Assembly: GCF_000281085.1 (NCBI RefSeq)
Contig: NZ_JH767526.1
Span: 103,539 to 140,077 of the forward strand
Source: Catenovulum agarivorans YM01
GTDB taxonomy: Bacteria > Pseudomonadota > Gammaproteobacteria > Enterobacterales > Alteromonadaceae
Reading direction: 5' to 3'
Length of the DNA stretch: 36,539 nucleotides
Shown here piece after piece: positions 18,038 through 27,238 of the stretch. Every line of letters begins with the position of its first letter. The first letter of the stretch is position 1. The position numbers and the translations under genes were made by a program. The notes under the pieces were generated by a model. That model had not been told where the DNA came from, did not search any database, and saw only the letters and a program-made list of their open reading frames with translations.

Positions 18038-19039
18038 ATGCTACAACGCCTTTGCTTCTCTTTGTTAATAATTGGTCTATGCAGCATGAAAGTTGCTGCA
18101 GGACCAATTTTGCTACTTGATGTGGTTCAGCATCAAAATTCACTGTTTGCCGCCGCTGAGCGTGGTTACATCGCAAAATTAGATTGGCAGCAAAGTGATA
18201 AACCCCTTCTGATTAAAACGCCAACCGATGTATTGTTAACTGCTATTACCACTTCAACGGCGGGGCAGTTGTGGGCAGTTGGCCATGAAGGTGTCATAGT
18301 GACTAGTATTGACAATGGCGCTACATGGGACTTGAGTTACCAACACCCAGCTGGTGGTGCGTTATTTGACATTAACTTCTTTGATGATAAACAGGGTATA
18401 GCAATTGGTGCGTATGGGTTATTTTTACGTACACAAGATGGTGGTTTAAGCTGGCAGCAAGAGTATCATGCAAGCTTGTTACCTATAGAAGACAGAGAAT
18501 ATCTTAATCAGATACGTGAGCAATCAGAAGAAGATTATCTGTTTGAACTTTCAAGTATTTTACCGCATTTAAATCAAGTCAAATTGGTTGGTGACACCTT
18601 ATTTGTTGTTGGTGAGCTAGGTTTGTTAGCAGCTTCAACGGACTATGGGCTGAGCTGGCAAAGATTAAATATTAGCTATCAAGGTTCACTCTATGATGTA
18701 GCCGCAGCCGAGCAAGATATTTTGATTGCAGGCATGCGCGGTAATCTATATATGATTGAATTAGCTAGTATTCGCGAAGCGCTGATAGACAACGACCTTG
18801 AGTTAGCCGAATCGAAAATTGATTTTCCAGAGCCGGTCAATTTGAATAAAGTTACTTGTGCACAGACTAGCTGTTTGTTGTTAGGTAACAGTCAAACTGT
18901 GTGGAAATTGGATAATCAACAAGTGATTGAACTCGATAAATTCAAAAGCAAAAGTTTTGTTTCCGCAATTATCCTGAATGAAAAAACAGCGTTTTTAGTC
19001 GGTGAAAAAGGTTATAACAAACTGCGGCTAGCAAATTAG
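18038..19039 (+). CDS. YCF48/BNR-type beta-propeller protein
   Basis: 333 residues with a signal peptide (about 1-21, ending VAAG). Repeating Asp-box-like elements are visible: SIDNGATWDLS (about 89-99), TQDGGLSWQQE and STDYGLSWQRL, each followed by short beta-rich segments such as GIAIGAYGLFLRT and VVGELGLLAAS. This is the HCF136/YCF48 pattern, in which propellers act in assembly or scaffolding. It lacks a catalytic sialidase signature. Its place between the DUF1329 and RND genes recurs in this gene family, and I infer a periplasmic scaffold role for the transporter. Confidence 0.85.
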   Translation: MLQRLCFSLLIIGLCSMKVAAGPILLLDVVQHQNSLFAAAERGYIAKLDWQQSDKPLLIKTPTDVLLTAITTSTAGQLWAVGHEGVIVTSIDNGATWDLSYQHPAGGALFDINFFDDKQGIAIGAYGLFLRTQDGGLSWQQEYHASLLPIEDREYLNQIREQSEEDYLFELSSILPHLNQVKLVGDTLFVVGELGLLAASTDYGLSWQRLNISYQGSLYDVAAAEQDILIAGMRGNLYMIELASIREALIDNDLELAESKIDFPEPVNLNKVTCAQTSCLLLGNSQTVWKLDNQQVIELDKFKSKSFVSAIILNEKTAFLVGEKGYNKLRLAN

Positions 19040-19044
19040 GTGGG

Positions 19045-21357
19045 GTGAGCGTGTTTTCTAAGTTTATTGATTTTACCCAAAAACAAATTTTTGCAAATCG
19101 ATTACCTATTATCGGCATATTTGCTGTGATCACCGTGCTACTCGGCTATTTTGCGACCCAAATAAAGTTGGACGCAGCTTTTACTAAAAACATCCCACTT
19201 GAACATCCTTATATGCAAACCTACCTTGAGTATGCTGATGATTTTGGTGGTGCTAATAATATCTTGATATCTGTTTGTGATAGCAGTGGTGATATATACA
19301 ACCCAGATTTTTTTGACAAGTTAAAAAAAGTCCACGACCAGTTATTCTTTATTTCAGGGGTAAATCGCTCGAGCGTATTGTCACTTTTCTCACCAGCTGT
19401 CCGTTATACCGAAATTGTTGAAGAAGGTTTTATTGGTGGACCCGTAATCCCTGCGGACTATGCCAATACACAAAGTGATTTAGCTAAAGTACGCCGTAAT
19501 ATTGAAAAGTCTGGCCAAGTAGGGCGCTTGGTATCGGGTGATTATGCCTGTGCTATGGTGACAGCTCAGCTGCTTGAAGTTGATCCAACCACTAAAAAGC
19601 CGATAGATACGATAAATTTTGCTAAAACATTAGAGCAAGATTTACGCGAAAAACTGCAAAGTAAACAACATACTATCCATATTATTGGATTTGCCAAAAT
19701 GGTAGGCGATGTTGCAGCTGGCGCGAAAAACGTCTTACTGTTTTTTGTTGTCGCTATGCTGATCACTTGTGTTCTAGTTTATCTATTTTGTCATTCTGCT
19801 TTGTTAACCGCGCTACCTATTTTATGTTCTATTGTTGCTATGGTCTGGAAAATAGGTTTGTTGTCACTGCTCGGCTTTGGTTTAGATCCTATGTCGATTT
19901 TGTTGCCGTTTTTGATATTTGCCATAGGCGTCAGCCATGGTGTGCAAATGATCAACAGCATAGGTAAAAGGGTCGCCAGTGGCGCTGGGGCAAAAATTGC
20001 AGCGAAGAAGAGCTTTAAAGCATTATTTTTACCTGGATTTGTCGCACTTGTTTCCGATTGTATTGGCTTTATAACAATACTCAGCATTGATATTGGCATT
20101 ATCCAAGAATTGGCGATAGCAGCATCAATTGGTGTTGGTGTTATTATTTTAACCAACCTGATTTTACTGCCTGTGTTGGTTTCGTATATTCGTTTCCCGC
20201 ACGATTATGAATCTCGCATCGAATCAAGCAAAATGGCCGTTTTGTGGCCTGCTTTAGTCAAACTCACAGATAGAGCTTTTGCGCCTGTGTTGGTGTTAAT
20301 TATGCTAGCGTTATTTGTATTTGGCTGGGTTTATTCTAGCAATATGAAAATAGGCGATTTACACGCTGGCGCGCCTGCACTGCATGAAGATTCACGTTAT
20401 AACCAAGATACTTTCTTGATTACTGATAAATACGAAATTGGTGTCGATATTTTGTCTGTCATTGCTGAAAGTGTGCCGGATGCTTGTACCGATTTTGCCA
20501 TTATGAAAAACATTGATGATTTTCAATTTAGATTATCCAATGTTGAAGGGGTGCAATCGAGCATTAGTTTAACCAGCGTAACTAAAACCATTACCGCTGG
20601 ATATAACGAGGGCAATCCTAAATGGCGGGTGTTGCCAAAAGACACAGCTTCTATGGCGCAGTCGGTTGCACGTGTGCCTACAAGTACTGGGTTATTAAAC
20701 ACAGATTGTAGTGCAATGCCTATATTACTGTTTTTACAAGATCATAAAGCTGAAACCATTGAACGTGTTATTAAGGTGGTTAAAGCAGAAAAAGCCAATT
20801 ACGAAACCGACAAACTGATTTTTAGACTCGCTTTAGGCCCAGCTGGGGTTATGGGCGCGACCAATGAAGCGGTTGCTGAAGCACAAATACCTATGATGAT
20901 TTACGTGTATTTAGCGGTATTTATTTTGTGTTTATTGTCGTTTAAGAGTTTGCGCGCAACTTTAGCTGTGATTATCCCTTTATTTGTTGTTTCTACATTG
21001 GCCCAAGCTTTAATGACCAAGTTGGATATAGGTTTAACTGTTTACACCTTGCCAGTTATCGCTTTAGGGGTAGGGATAGGTGTCGATTATGGTATTTATA
21101 TTCTGTCGAATATGATGGGCAAGTTAAAACAAGGCATGCAATTATCTGAAGCATATCGCCAAGCGTTAATTGAACGGGGGAGTGCGGTTATCTTTACCGG
21201 CGTGACATTGGCAATCGGTGTCAGTACTTGGGTATTTTCTGATCTAAAATTCCAACTGGATATGGGGATTTTATTAACCTTTATGTTTTTAGTGAACATG
21301 TTAGGTGCAATCTTCTTCTTGCCTGCGATTTGTCGCCTGTTTTGGTGGCGACACTAG
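19045..21357 (+). CDS. MMPL-type RND transporter
   Basis: A 770-residue inner-membrane RND protein. It has twelve predicted helices and two periplasmic domains (about 41-222 and 432-612), the layout of the MMPL/HpnN branch that moves lipids and other hydrophobic molecules. TM10 has GVGIGVDYGIYILSN with Asp681-Tyr682, the expected proton-relay pair. The equivalent place in TM4 reads IGVSHGVQ, with Ser297-His298 instead. It uses a GTG start; GTG at 19045 is given, but GTG at 19051 is better spaced from AGGTG (19038-19042) and differs by two residues only. It is last in the operon, five bases after the YCF48 gene. Confidence 0.92.
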   Translation: MSVFSKFIDFTQKQIFANRLPIIGIFAVITVLLGYFATQIKLDAAFTKNIPLEHPYMQTYLEYADDFGGANNILISVCDSSGDIYNPDFFDKLKKVHDQLFFISGVNRSSVLSLFSPAVRYTEIVEEGFIGGPVIPADYANTQSDLAKVRRNIEKSGQVGRLVSGDYACAMVTAQLLEVDPTTKKPIDTINFAKTLEQDLREKLQSKQHTIHIIGFAKMVGDVAAGAKNVLLFFVVAMLITCVLVYLFCHSALLTALPILCSIVAMVWKIGLLSLLGFGLDPMSILLPFLIFAIGVSHGVQMINSIGKRVASGAGAKIAAKKSFKALFLPGFVALVSDCIGFITILSIDIGIIQELAIAASIGVGVIILTNLILLPVLVSYIRFPHDYESRIESSKMAVLWPALVKLTDRAFAPVLVLIMLALFVFGWVYSSNMKIGDLHAGAPALHEDSRYNQDTFLITDKYEIGVDILSVIAESVPDACTDFAIMKNIDDFQFRLSNVEGVQSSISLTSVTKTITAGYNEGNPKWRVLPKDTASMAQSVARVPTSTGLLNTDCSAMPILLFLQDHKAETIERVIKVVKAEKANYETDKLIFRLALGPAGVMGATNEAVAEAQIPMMIYVYLAVFILCLLSFKSLRATLAVIIPLFVVSTLAQALMTKLDIGLTVYTLPVIALGVGIGVDYGIYILSNMMGKLKQGMQLSEAYRQALIERGSAVIFTGVTLAIGVSTWVFSDLKFQLDMGILLTFMFLVNMLGAIFFLPAICRLFWWRH

Positions 21358-21365
21358 CCGAGGCA

Positions 21366-21393
21366 TGGTATATCCAAGCTACTTGGGTATATA
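21366..21393. repeat. Dispersed palindromic repeat, copy 2
   Basis: TATATCCAAG-CTA-CTTGGGTATA is an imperfect palindrome just after the RND gene and about 40 bases before kdsA. It shares the arm CTTGGGTATATA with the element at 597-624, with the central bases inverted (GCTAC versus GTAGC). As RNA it would form a hairpin and may end the RND operon. Confidence 0.6.
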
Positions 21394-21423
21394 ATACTGA
21401 CTTTAGACAAACCAATAGGTTAA

Positions 21424-22287
<864 letters not shown>

Positions 22288-22312
22288 TCGTGTTGCAGGA
22301 TAACTGGATCTC

Positions 22313-22564
22313 TTATTCAGCTACTTGAGTAATGATAGTGTCTAGTTGTTCTGCAGATTCTTTATCGTTAGCCAATACTGCTTTGTTGACCGAAATTACG
22401 ATAGCGTCTTCTACTTTTACGTCAGCAACTAAACTTGCTACTTCTAATTTGATATCTTTTACTAAGTCAGCTTCAACTGAACTTTTTAAAGAATCACTTG
22501 TGTTGGCTGTTGCAGCAAAGCTAACAAAAGCAACAACTGGTACAAAACTTTTTAATATAGACAT
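22313..22564 (-). CDS. Small secreted protein of unknown function
   Basis: 83 residues with a signal peptide (cleavage probably after AATA, residue ~20). The mature ~63 residues are rich in V, K, D, E and A, without cysteine or aromatics, with repeated amphipathic steps (VEADLVKDIKLEVASLVADVKVEDAI). AAGGAG lies upstream of the ATG. No family recognised. It converges on kdsA with a 25-base gap. A CTAAC-ATTTA-GTTAG hairpin (22583-22597) lies in its 5' leader. Confidence 0.7.
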   Translation of the reverse strand: MSILKSFVPVVAFVSFAATANTSDSLKSSVEADLVKDIKLEVASLVADVKVEDAIVISVNKAVLANDKESAEQLDTIITQVAE

Positions 22565-22683
22565 AGTGTACTCCTTAAATCACTAACATTTAGTTAGGTT
22601 TGTAATTAACTTTCAATTTTCATTAACATTTGGTTGTTGTTTGAACTAATTTTGTTCTCTCAACGGTTTTAAGTATACTATAG

Positions 22684-22698
22684 TGTAATTTAATTACA
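22684..22698. promoter_or_regulatory. AT-rich palindrome TGTAATTTAATTACA
   Basis: A perfect 15-base palindrome with a central T, in the 315-base divergent gap between the small secreted protein and the Tex30-like hydrolase. Candidate repressor operator; no regulator can be named. The rest of the gap (22565-22879) is very AT-rich and holds nothing else I recognise. Confidence 0.35.
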
Positions 22699-22879
22699 AT
22701 ATTGAAAGCAAATAACTATATTTCTTTTTGGAATATTAAATGAATTAAGCCTAGTTTATGACGTTTTTTCTATCAAAAAATTGTTAAAACTTCTTTGAGT
22801 TAATTGTGGTTTTGATTATCTGCGTTTTATTTAAGGTATTGATATTTAATGTTTATGTTTTTATTTTGGAGGCTTTGGT

Positions 22880-23497
22880 TTGAAAAGTGTTAAATTAATA
22901 TTAGCACATGGTGCCGGTGCGGGTAGCCAATCGGGCTTTATGCAATCAATCTGTAATAAAGTTACAGGGTTCACAAAAAATCAAATGAAAGAAAATGTTG
23001 AAGTCATTTTGTTTGATTTTCCTTATATGCAACAAATACATGCGACAGGAAAAAAGCGTCCACCGGACAAAATGGCAAAGTTAGTTACAGCGTTTGAACA
23101 ACAAGTAGGGCAAGTTTCTGCAGACGACATTATTTTTGTTGCTGGAAAATCTATGGGCGCGCGGGTTGCGCTTGAAACCATTTTAGCTTCGAATCGTACT
23201 ATTAATGCGGCAATTGCTTTGGGTTATCCATTTTATCCGCCAGGCAAAGCAGAAAAGCACCGACTTGAATTACTGCAGAAAACCACTGCACCTTGTTTAA
23301 TAATTCAAGGCGAGAGAGACACTTTTGGCAATCGTGATTGGGTTGAACAGCAAGCGTTAAGCAACAACATACAAATTAATTGGATTACTGCAGCTGATCA
23401 TAGTTTAAAGCCATTAAAATCATCTGGAGTGAGTCACGAGCAGGCGTTAGACTCTGCTAGTCATGCAATTGTTGAGTTTATAAAAGCCCATGTATAG
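22880..23497 (+). CDS. KANL3/Tex30-like alpha/beta hydrolase
   Basis: 205 residues. The N-terminal oxyanion stretch is ILAHGAGAGSQSGFM, the nucleophile Ser91 lies in GKSMGAR, the acid is in IQGERDTFG, and the His is in AADHSLKP. This is the Abhydrolase_11 (Tex30/KANL3) pattern; the natural substrate is unknown. The start is TTG at 22880 with GGAGG (22868-22872) 7 bases upstream, and no ATG is nearby in frame. Its end overlaps the next gene by 8 bases. Confidence 0.85.
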   Translation: MKSVKLILAHGAGAGSQSGFMQSICNKVTGFTKNQMKENVEVILFDFPYMQQIHATGKKRPPDKMAKLVTAFEQQVGQVSADDIIFVAGKSMGARVALETILASNRTINAAIALGYPFYPPGKAEKHRLELLQKTTAPCLIIQGERDTFGNRDWVEQQALSNNIQINWITAADHSLKPLKSSGVSHEQALDSASHAIVEFIKAHV

Positions 23498-23849
23498 AAA
23501 TATTATTCAAAGTTTTGCCGCTTTAGCTGGCGCATTGGCTGTGGCCTTGGGCGCTTATGCAAGTCATGCTGCTTTGCCTGACCAAGCTAAACTTTGGTTA
23601 AACACAGCTGTGTTTTATCAATTAGTTCATGCCGTTTTGTTATTCTGCCTTGTATTTATATTACCCAAATCTCGCCTGAGTGCTGTGATCTTAGGCTGTT
23701 TTGCCTGCGCTATCCTATTATTTTGCGGAAATTTATATTTACTGGCATTTTCTATTGTTACAATTGGCACATTAACACCAATAGGTGGCAGCTTGTTTAT
23801 TCTTGCTTGGTTGCTGCTAATGGTTTCTGTGTTTTTTAAAGGTAAATAA
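23490..23849 (+). CDS. ygdD: DUF423 membrane protein YgdD
   Basis: 119 residues with four membrane helices. Family pattern: ALGAYASHA (usually GAxGAHA), LNTAVFYQLVHAVLL, FCGNLYLLAF and LTPIGGSLFILAWLLL. The function is unknown. It immediately precedes rlmM, as in E. coli, which supports the call. It overlaps the upstream hydrolase gene by 8 bases and abuts rlmM. Confidence 0.9.
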   Translation: MYRNIIQSFAALAGALAVALGAYASHAALPDQAKLWLNTAVFYQLVHAVLLFCLVFILPKSRLSAVILGCFACAILLFCGNLYLLAFSIVTIGTLTPIGGSLFILAWLLLMVSVFFKGK

Positions 23850-24899
23850 ATGTCTCGTTATGTTTTGTATTGCCGCGCTGGTTTTGAAAAAGATTGCGCA
23901 AATGAAATTCAACACCACGCAGCTGAAGCTGGGTTATTTGGTTTTTGCCGCGCGAAAGATAACTTAGGTTATGTTGAATTTGAGCTGACCAATGGCGACA
24001 GTGGCGCATTATTCTCCAAGGTTAAACTTGAAAAGCTAGTATTTACCCGCCAATGGTTTTGTTTAATTGAAGAGTTATTTGACTTAGATCCGGTAGACAG
24101 AATCTCTCCAATGGTAAAAGCTTTGGCAGGCCAACAGTATACAGATATTACCTTGGATTATGCCGATACCAATGAGGGCAAAGCCGTCTCTGGTTTTACC
24201 AAAAAATTCTCTGTACCACTTAAAAAAGCATTAGAAAAACAAAAAGTCTTGCAACGCAAAGCTGAAGCCGTTTTACATGTATTTTTCTTTAATTCGCAAC
24301 ATATCTTAGTTGGTTTTAGCCCATGTAATAATAGAAGTGATTTACATTTAGGAATAAAACGCTTGAAGTTTCCAGCAGCCGCGCCGAGTCGTTCAACCCT
24401 TAAACTGGAAGAAGCATTCCATTATTTTATTGCTAAAGACGATTGGCCGACAAAGTTATCTGGTGGGTTAAACGCGGTTGATTTAGGCGCAGCGCCCGGT
24501 GGCTGGACTTATCAGTTAGTGCAACGTGGCATGATGGTTAGCGCGATTGATAATGGGCCTATGAACAAAGACTTGATGGAAACAGGCCAAGTGAAACATT
24601 TTCGCGAAGACGGTTTTAAATATGAGCCGAAAAAACGCAATGTGCATTGGTTAGTTTGCGATATGGTTGAAAAGCCAGCCAGAGTTGCAGATTTAATGGT
24701 TAAGTGGATAGTAAATGGCTGGTGCCAAGATGCTATTTTTAATTTGAAGTTACCGATGAAACAAAGGTTTCAACATTTGCAACAAGTGATTGAGCAAATG
24801 CAGGTATCTTTATATGAAGGTGGTGTGCGTTATCAACTTAAAGTTAAACACTTGTACCACGACAGGGAAGAGGTTACTTGTTACTTATCGCGCATCTAA
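23850..24899 (+). CDS. rlmM: 23S rRNA 2'-O-ribose C2498 methyltransferase
   Basis: 349 residues. An N-terminal ferredoxin-like plus THUMP region (YVLYCRAGFEKDCANEI at the start) is followed by a Rossmann methyltransferase with the SAM motif DLGAAPGGW (211-219). Catalytic-type residues appear in VCDMVEKP and FNLKLPMK. The product methylates the ribose of C2498 in 23S rRNA. The ATG follows the ygdD stop with no gap. Four bases separate it from cmoM. Confidence 0.95.
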   Translation: MSRYVLYCRAGFEKDCANEIQHHAAEAGLFGFCRAKDNLGYVEFELTNGDSGALFSKVKLEKLVFTRQWFCLIEELFDLDPVDRISPMVKALAGQQYTDITLDYADTNEGKAVSGFTKKFSVPLKKALEKQKVLQRKAEAVLHVFFFNSQHILVGFSPCNNRSDLHLGIKRLKFPAAAPSRSTLKLEEAFHYFIAKDDWPTKLSGGLNAVDLGAAPGGWTYQLVQRGMMVSAIDNGPMNKDLMETGQVKHFREDGFKYEPKKRNVHWLVCDMVEKPARVADLMVKWIVNGWCQDAIFNLKLPMKQRFQHLQQVIEQMQVSLYEGGVRYQLKVKHLYHDREEVTCYLSRI

Positions 24900-24902
24900 T
24901 AT

Positions 24903-25688
24903 ATGTATAAACCCGATCAAAACTTTACCGATATCGCGAATAAATTTGCTGACAATATTTATAAAACCACCAAAGGACGTTTGCGCCTAGCAGTCTTGCA
25001 GCAAGATTTAACCAATCAGGGGTTAGTCGCTGGGCAAAACCAAGCTATAGCGCCACAAAGAATACTCGATATTGGTGCCGGTTTGGGTCATATGTCAGTG
25101 TGGTTGGCACAGCAGGGACATCATCTGACAGCTGTAGAAGTGGCGCCGAACATGGTGGAATCGGCGAAAGTTTTTGCCCAGCAGTTAGCGGCGGAAGTTG
25201 ATTTTCACTGTCAGCCAGCACAAGATTTTATTCGAGCTTATCAAGGTGAACAATTCGACTGGCTAATCTGCCATGCTGTGTTGGAATGGATTGCCGAGCC
25301 ACAAGCTTTTGTCGACTATTTGTTTAAAGTACTCAAGCCTGGCGGCAAACTGTCGATAATGTTTTTTAATAACACAGCAAAATTAATCGGCAATTTGTTG
25401 TACGGCAATTTTGATTACATCAATAGTGGCATGCGGGCGAAGAAGCAAGTTAGATTAAGTCCAAATTACCCACAAGAGCCACAACAAGTTTATACTTGGT
25501 TAGAGCGGTACGGCAAAATAGTGCATAAACGCGGCGTTCGCTGTTTTCACGATTATATGATTGACCGCACTATGTGGCACAGTCACTTTGAACAAATTGT
25601 CGAACAAGAGCTTGCAGTATCGGATTCAGAGCCATTTATCTCTATGGGGAAATATATACATGTGGTGGTGGAAAAACATTCAAACTAA
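24903..25688 (+). CDS. cmoM: tRNA 5-carboxymethoxyuridine methyltransferase CmoM
   Basis: 261-residue SAM-dependent methyltransferase that forms the methyl ester of cmo5U34 in tRNA. It follows E. coli CmoM closely: NFTDIANKFADNIYKTTKG, the SAM motif LDIGAGLGH (55-63), HAVLEWIAEP, VLKPGGKLSIMFFN, GNFDYINSGM, LSPNYPQEPQQVYTWLE, GVRCFHDY and a C-terminal YIHVVVEK. Its last 29 bases overlap the start of the lipoprotein gene in another frame. Confidence 0.93.
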   Translation: MYKPDQNFTDIANKFADNIYKTTKGRLRLAVLQQDLTNQGLVAGQNQAIAPQRILDIGAGLGHMSVWLAQQGHHLTAVEVAPNMVESAKVFAQQLAAEVDFHCQPAQDFIRAYQGEQFDWLICHAVLEWIAEPQAFVDYLFKVLKPGGKLSIMFFNNTAKLIGNLLYGNFDYINSGMRAKKQVRLSPNYPQEPQQVYTWLERYGKIVHKRGVRCFHDYMIDRTMWHSHFEQIVEQELAVSDSEPFISMGKYIHVVVEKHSN

Positions 25689-26055
25689 ATTATTGGCTGT
25701 TGTGATAACGGCTGTTTGTTTGTTGTCCGCCTGTGGCGAGCGCGAGCATTACGCGCCAGTTGATTTACTCAAAGAAGTTGATAGATATATGGCACCTGAG
25801 TTTGTCAAAGGTGTGTGGCGCTATCGTGGCGCACGTGCAATTGACGAAGGCATTGCCGTTTATATTCAAATTCCAGATAGATTAGACATCTCAGAAGCGC
25901 AGCATAAAAGTTATTTAATTGAAACCATATGCCCAAAAGCTGAAGCAATAGAATTTTGGCGCAAACTAATTCGCTATGACTTTTATTTACGCACCTACAA
26001 CTATGTCGAGCGCAACTACATAGAAGCCAAGTGCCCTAAACCATTCAACTTGTAG
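25660..26055 (+). CDS. Lipoprotein of unknown function
   Basis: 131 residues. The signal MWWWKNIQTKLLAVVITAV ends in lipobox LLSAC, lipid-modified Cys25, with GER after it, which suits outer-membrane sorting. The mature ~106 residues have no recognised domain, but contain two cysteines (ETICPKAE, EAKCPKPF) that could form a disulfide. The ATG at 25660 has GGGGA 9 bases upstream. Longer frames start at 25561 inside cmoM and lack a signal. Probably cotranscribed with cmoM. Confidence 0.8.
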   Translation: MWWWKNIQTKLLAVVITAVCLLSACGEREHYAPVDLLKEVDRYMAPEFVKGVWRYRGARAIDEGIAVYIQIPDRLDISEAQHKSYLIETICPKAEAIEFWRKLIRYDFYLRTYNYVERNYIEAKCPKPFNL

Positions 26056-26088
26056 CAAATAGACTAGACTTAGGTTAGGGAGGTGCTT

Positions 26089-27108
26089 ATGTATACCTTG
26101 CTAACCAATTACCTTAATGCTTTGTTAAATGAGTCTGAAACTGCTTTTAAACCTGTTAGTTATGTTTGCCGGCAAAAAACTCGCTATCAAGTTGAGATTA
26201 AGCAGCATAGTGCTGGCATACTAGAGTTGATACCGGCAACACTGGCTAAGCATTCACTCATTTTATCTTGTGCTGTACATGGTGACGAAACGGCGCCAAT
26301 AGAAGTTTTAGATAAAATTTTGGCTGACATTGTGGCTGGGAAAATTCATTTGAACTCTCATTTAGTCATAGTCTTTGCCAATATAGCTGCGATTAAACAA
26401 AACAAGCGCTATGTTGATACTAATCTAAATCGCTTATTTACCACTGATTTGTTGAATAAGCCAACACAAGCAGGTAATTATGAAGAACATAGAGCAGAAC
26501 AAATTTGTGCTTGTTTAGCAAAAATTTATTCCGCTGGACGATACCCTTTTCGTATTCATTTAGATTTACATTGTTCGATCAAAGCTTCTATTTATCCTAT
26601 TTTTGCAGTTAAGCCGGTTAAGTTAGTTGGTGGGCCAGTGCTTGTATATAACACGCCTCTGCGCTATCCAGTGCAAGCTATCATTCATGCGCGTAAACCT
26701 TCGTCAACTTTAAGTTTTTACACAGCCAACCTATTAGCTTGTTCTTCCGCTACTTTGGAGCTTGGTAAATCTGCAAAGCTCTATAACAATCAATCGAATC
26801 TACTTAGACAAATTTATGTACATTTAGTCGAGGGGTTAGCATGCACCGAGCTAATACCGCGTTTTTGTGTACGCAGCAATCGGCATTTTGTTGTTAGTGA
26901 TGAGGTTATTAAAAACACCGAAGCTTTTCACTTTATCGGCTCGCAACCATTACTTAATTTTCAGTCGCTAGTGCATGGGCAACCTTTTGTTCAATTGTCT
27001 AATTCCAATAAACAGGTGTCAGTTGGCGAACAATTTATTTGTTTTGCAAATCCAGATGTAGAAATTGGTCACAGAGCCGCTCTTTTGCTTAAAAAATTAC
27101 ACTATTAA
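26089..27108 (+). CDS. astE: Succinylglutamate desuccinylase / aspartoacylase family protein (AstE-like)
   Basis: 339-residue zinc carboxypeptidase-like amidohydrolase. Zinc ligands His64 and Glu67 lie in CAVHGDETAPIE and a third His in LDLHCSIKAS. NTNLNRLF-type sequence (VDTNLNRLFT) and the TLELGKSAKLYNN stretch follow the AstE pattern. AstE releases glutamate from succinylglutamate in arginine catabolism. None of astABCD is nearby, so the substrate is less certain. GGAGG (26079-26083) is 5 bases before the ATG at 26089; a GTG at 26083 overlaps that site. Confidence 0.82.
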   Translation: MYTLLTNYLNALLNESETAFKPVSYVCRQKTRYQVEIKQHSAGILELIPATLAKHSLILSCAVHGDETAPIEVLDKILADIVAGKIHLNSHLVIVFANIAAIKQNKRYVDTNLNRLFTTDLLNKPTQAGNYEEHRAEQICACLAKIYSAGRYPFRIHLDLHCSIKASIYPIFAVKPVKLVGGPVLVYNTPLRYPVQAIIHARKPSSTLSFYTANLLACSSATLELGKSAKLYNNQSNLLRQIYVHLVEGLACTELIPRFCVRSNRHFVVSDEVIKNTEAFHFIGSQPLLNFQSLVHGQPFVQLSNSNKQVSVGEQFICFANPDVEIGHRAALLLKKLHY

Positions 27109-27238
27109 ATTTTTTGTGTATCAAAAAGGTTAACAAAAGGATGTTGTATTGCGTCTTGTAGGTAGACATTTTGTGTGTATTGGTTAATATTAGCCTCTAG
27201 CTAAAAGGAATGTTAACTGTTGTAGAAGGAAGGATACT

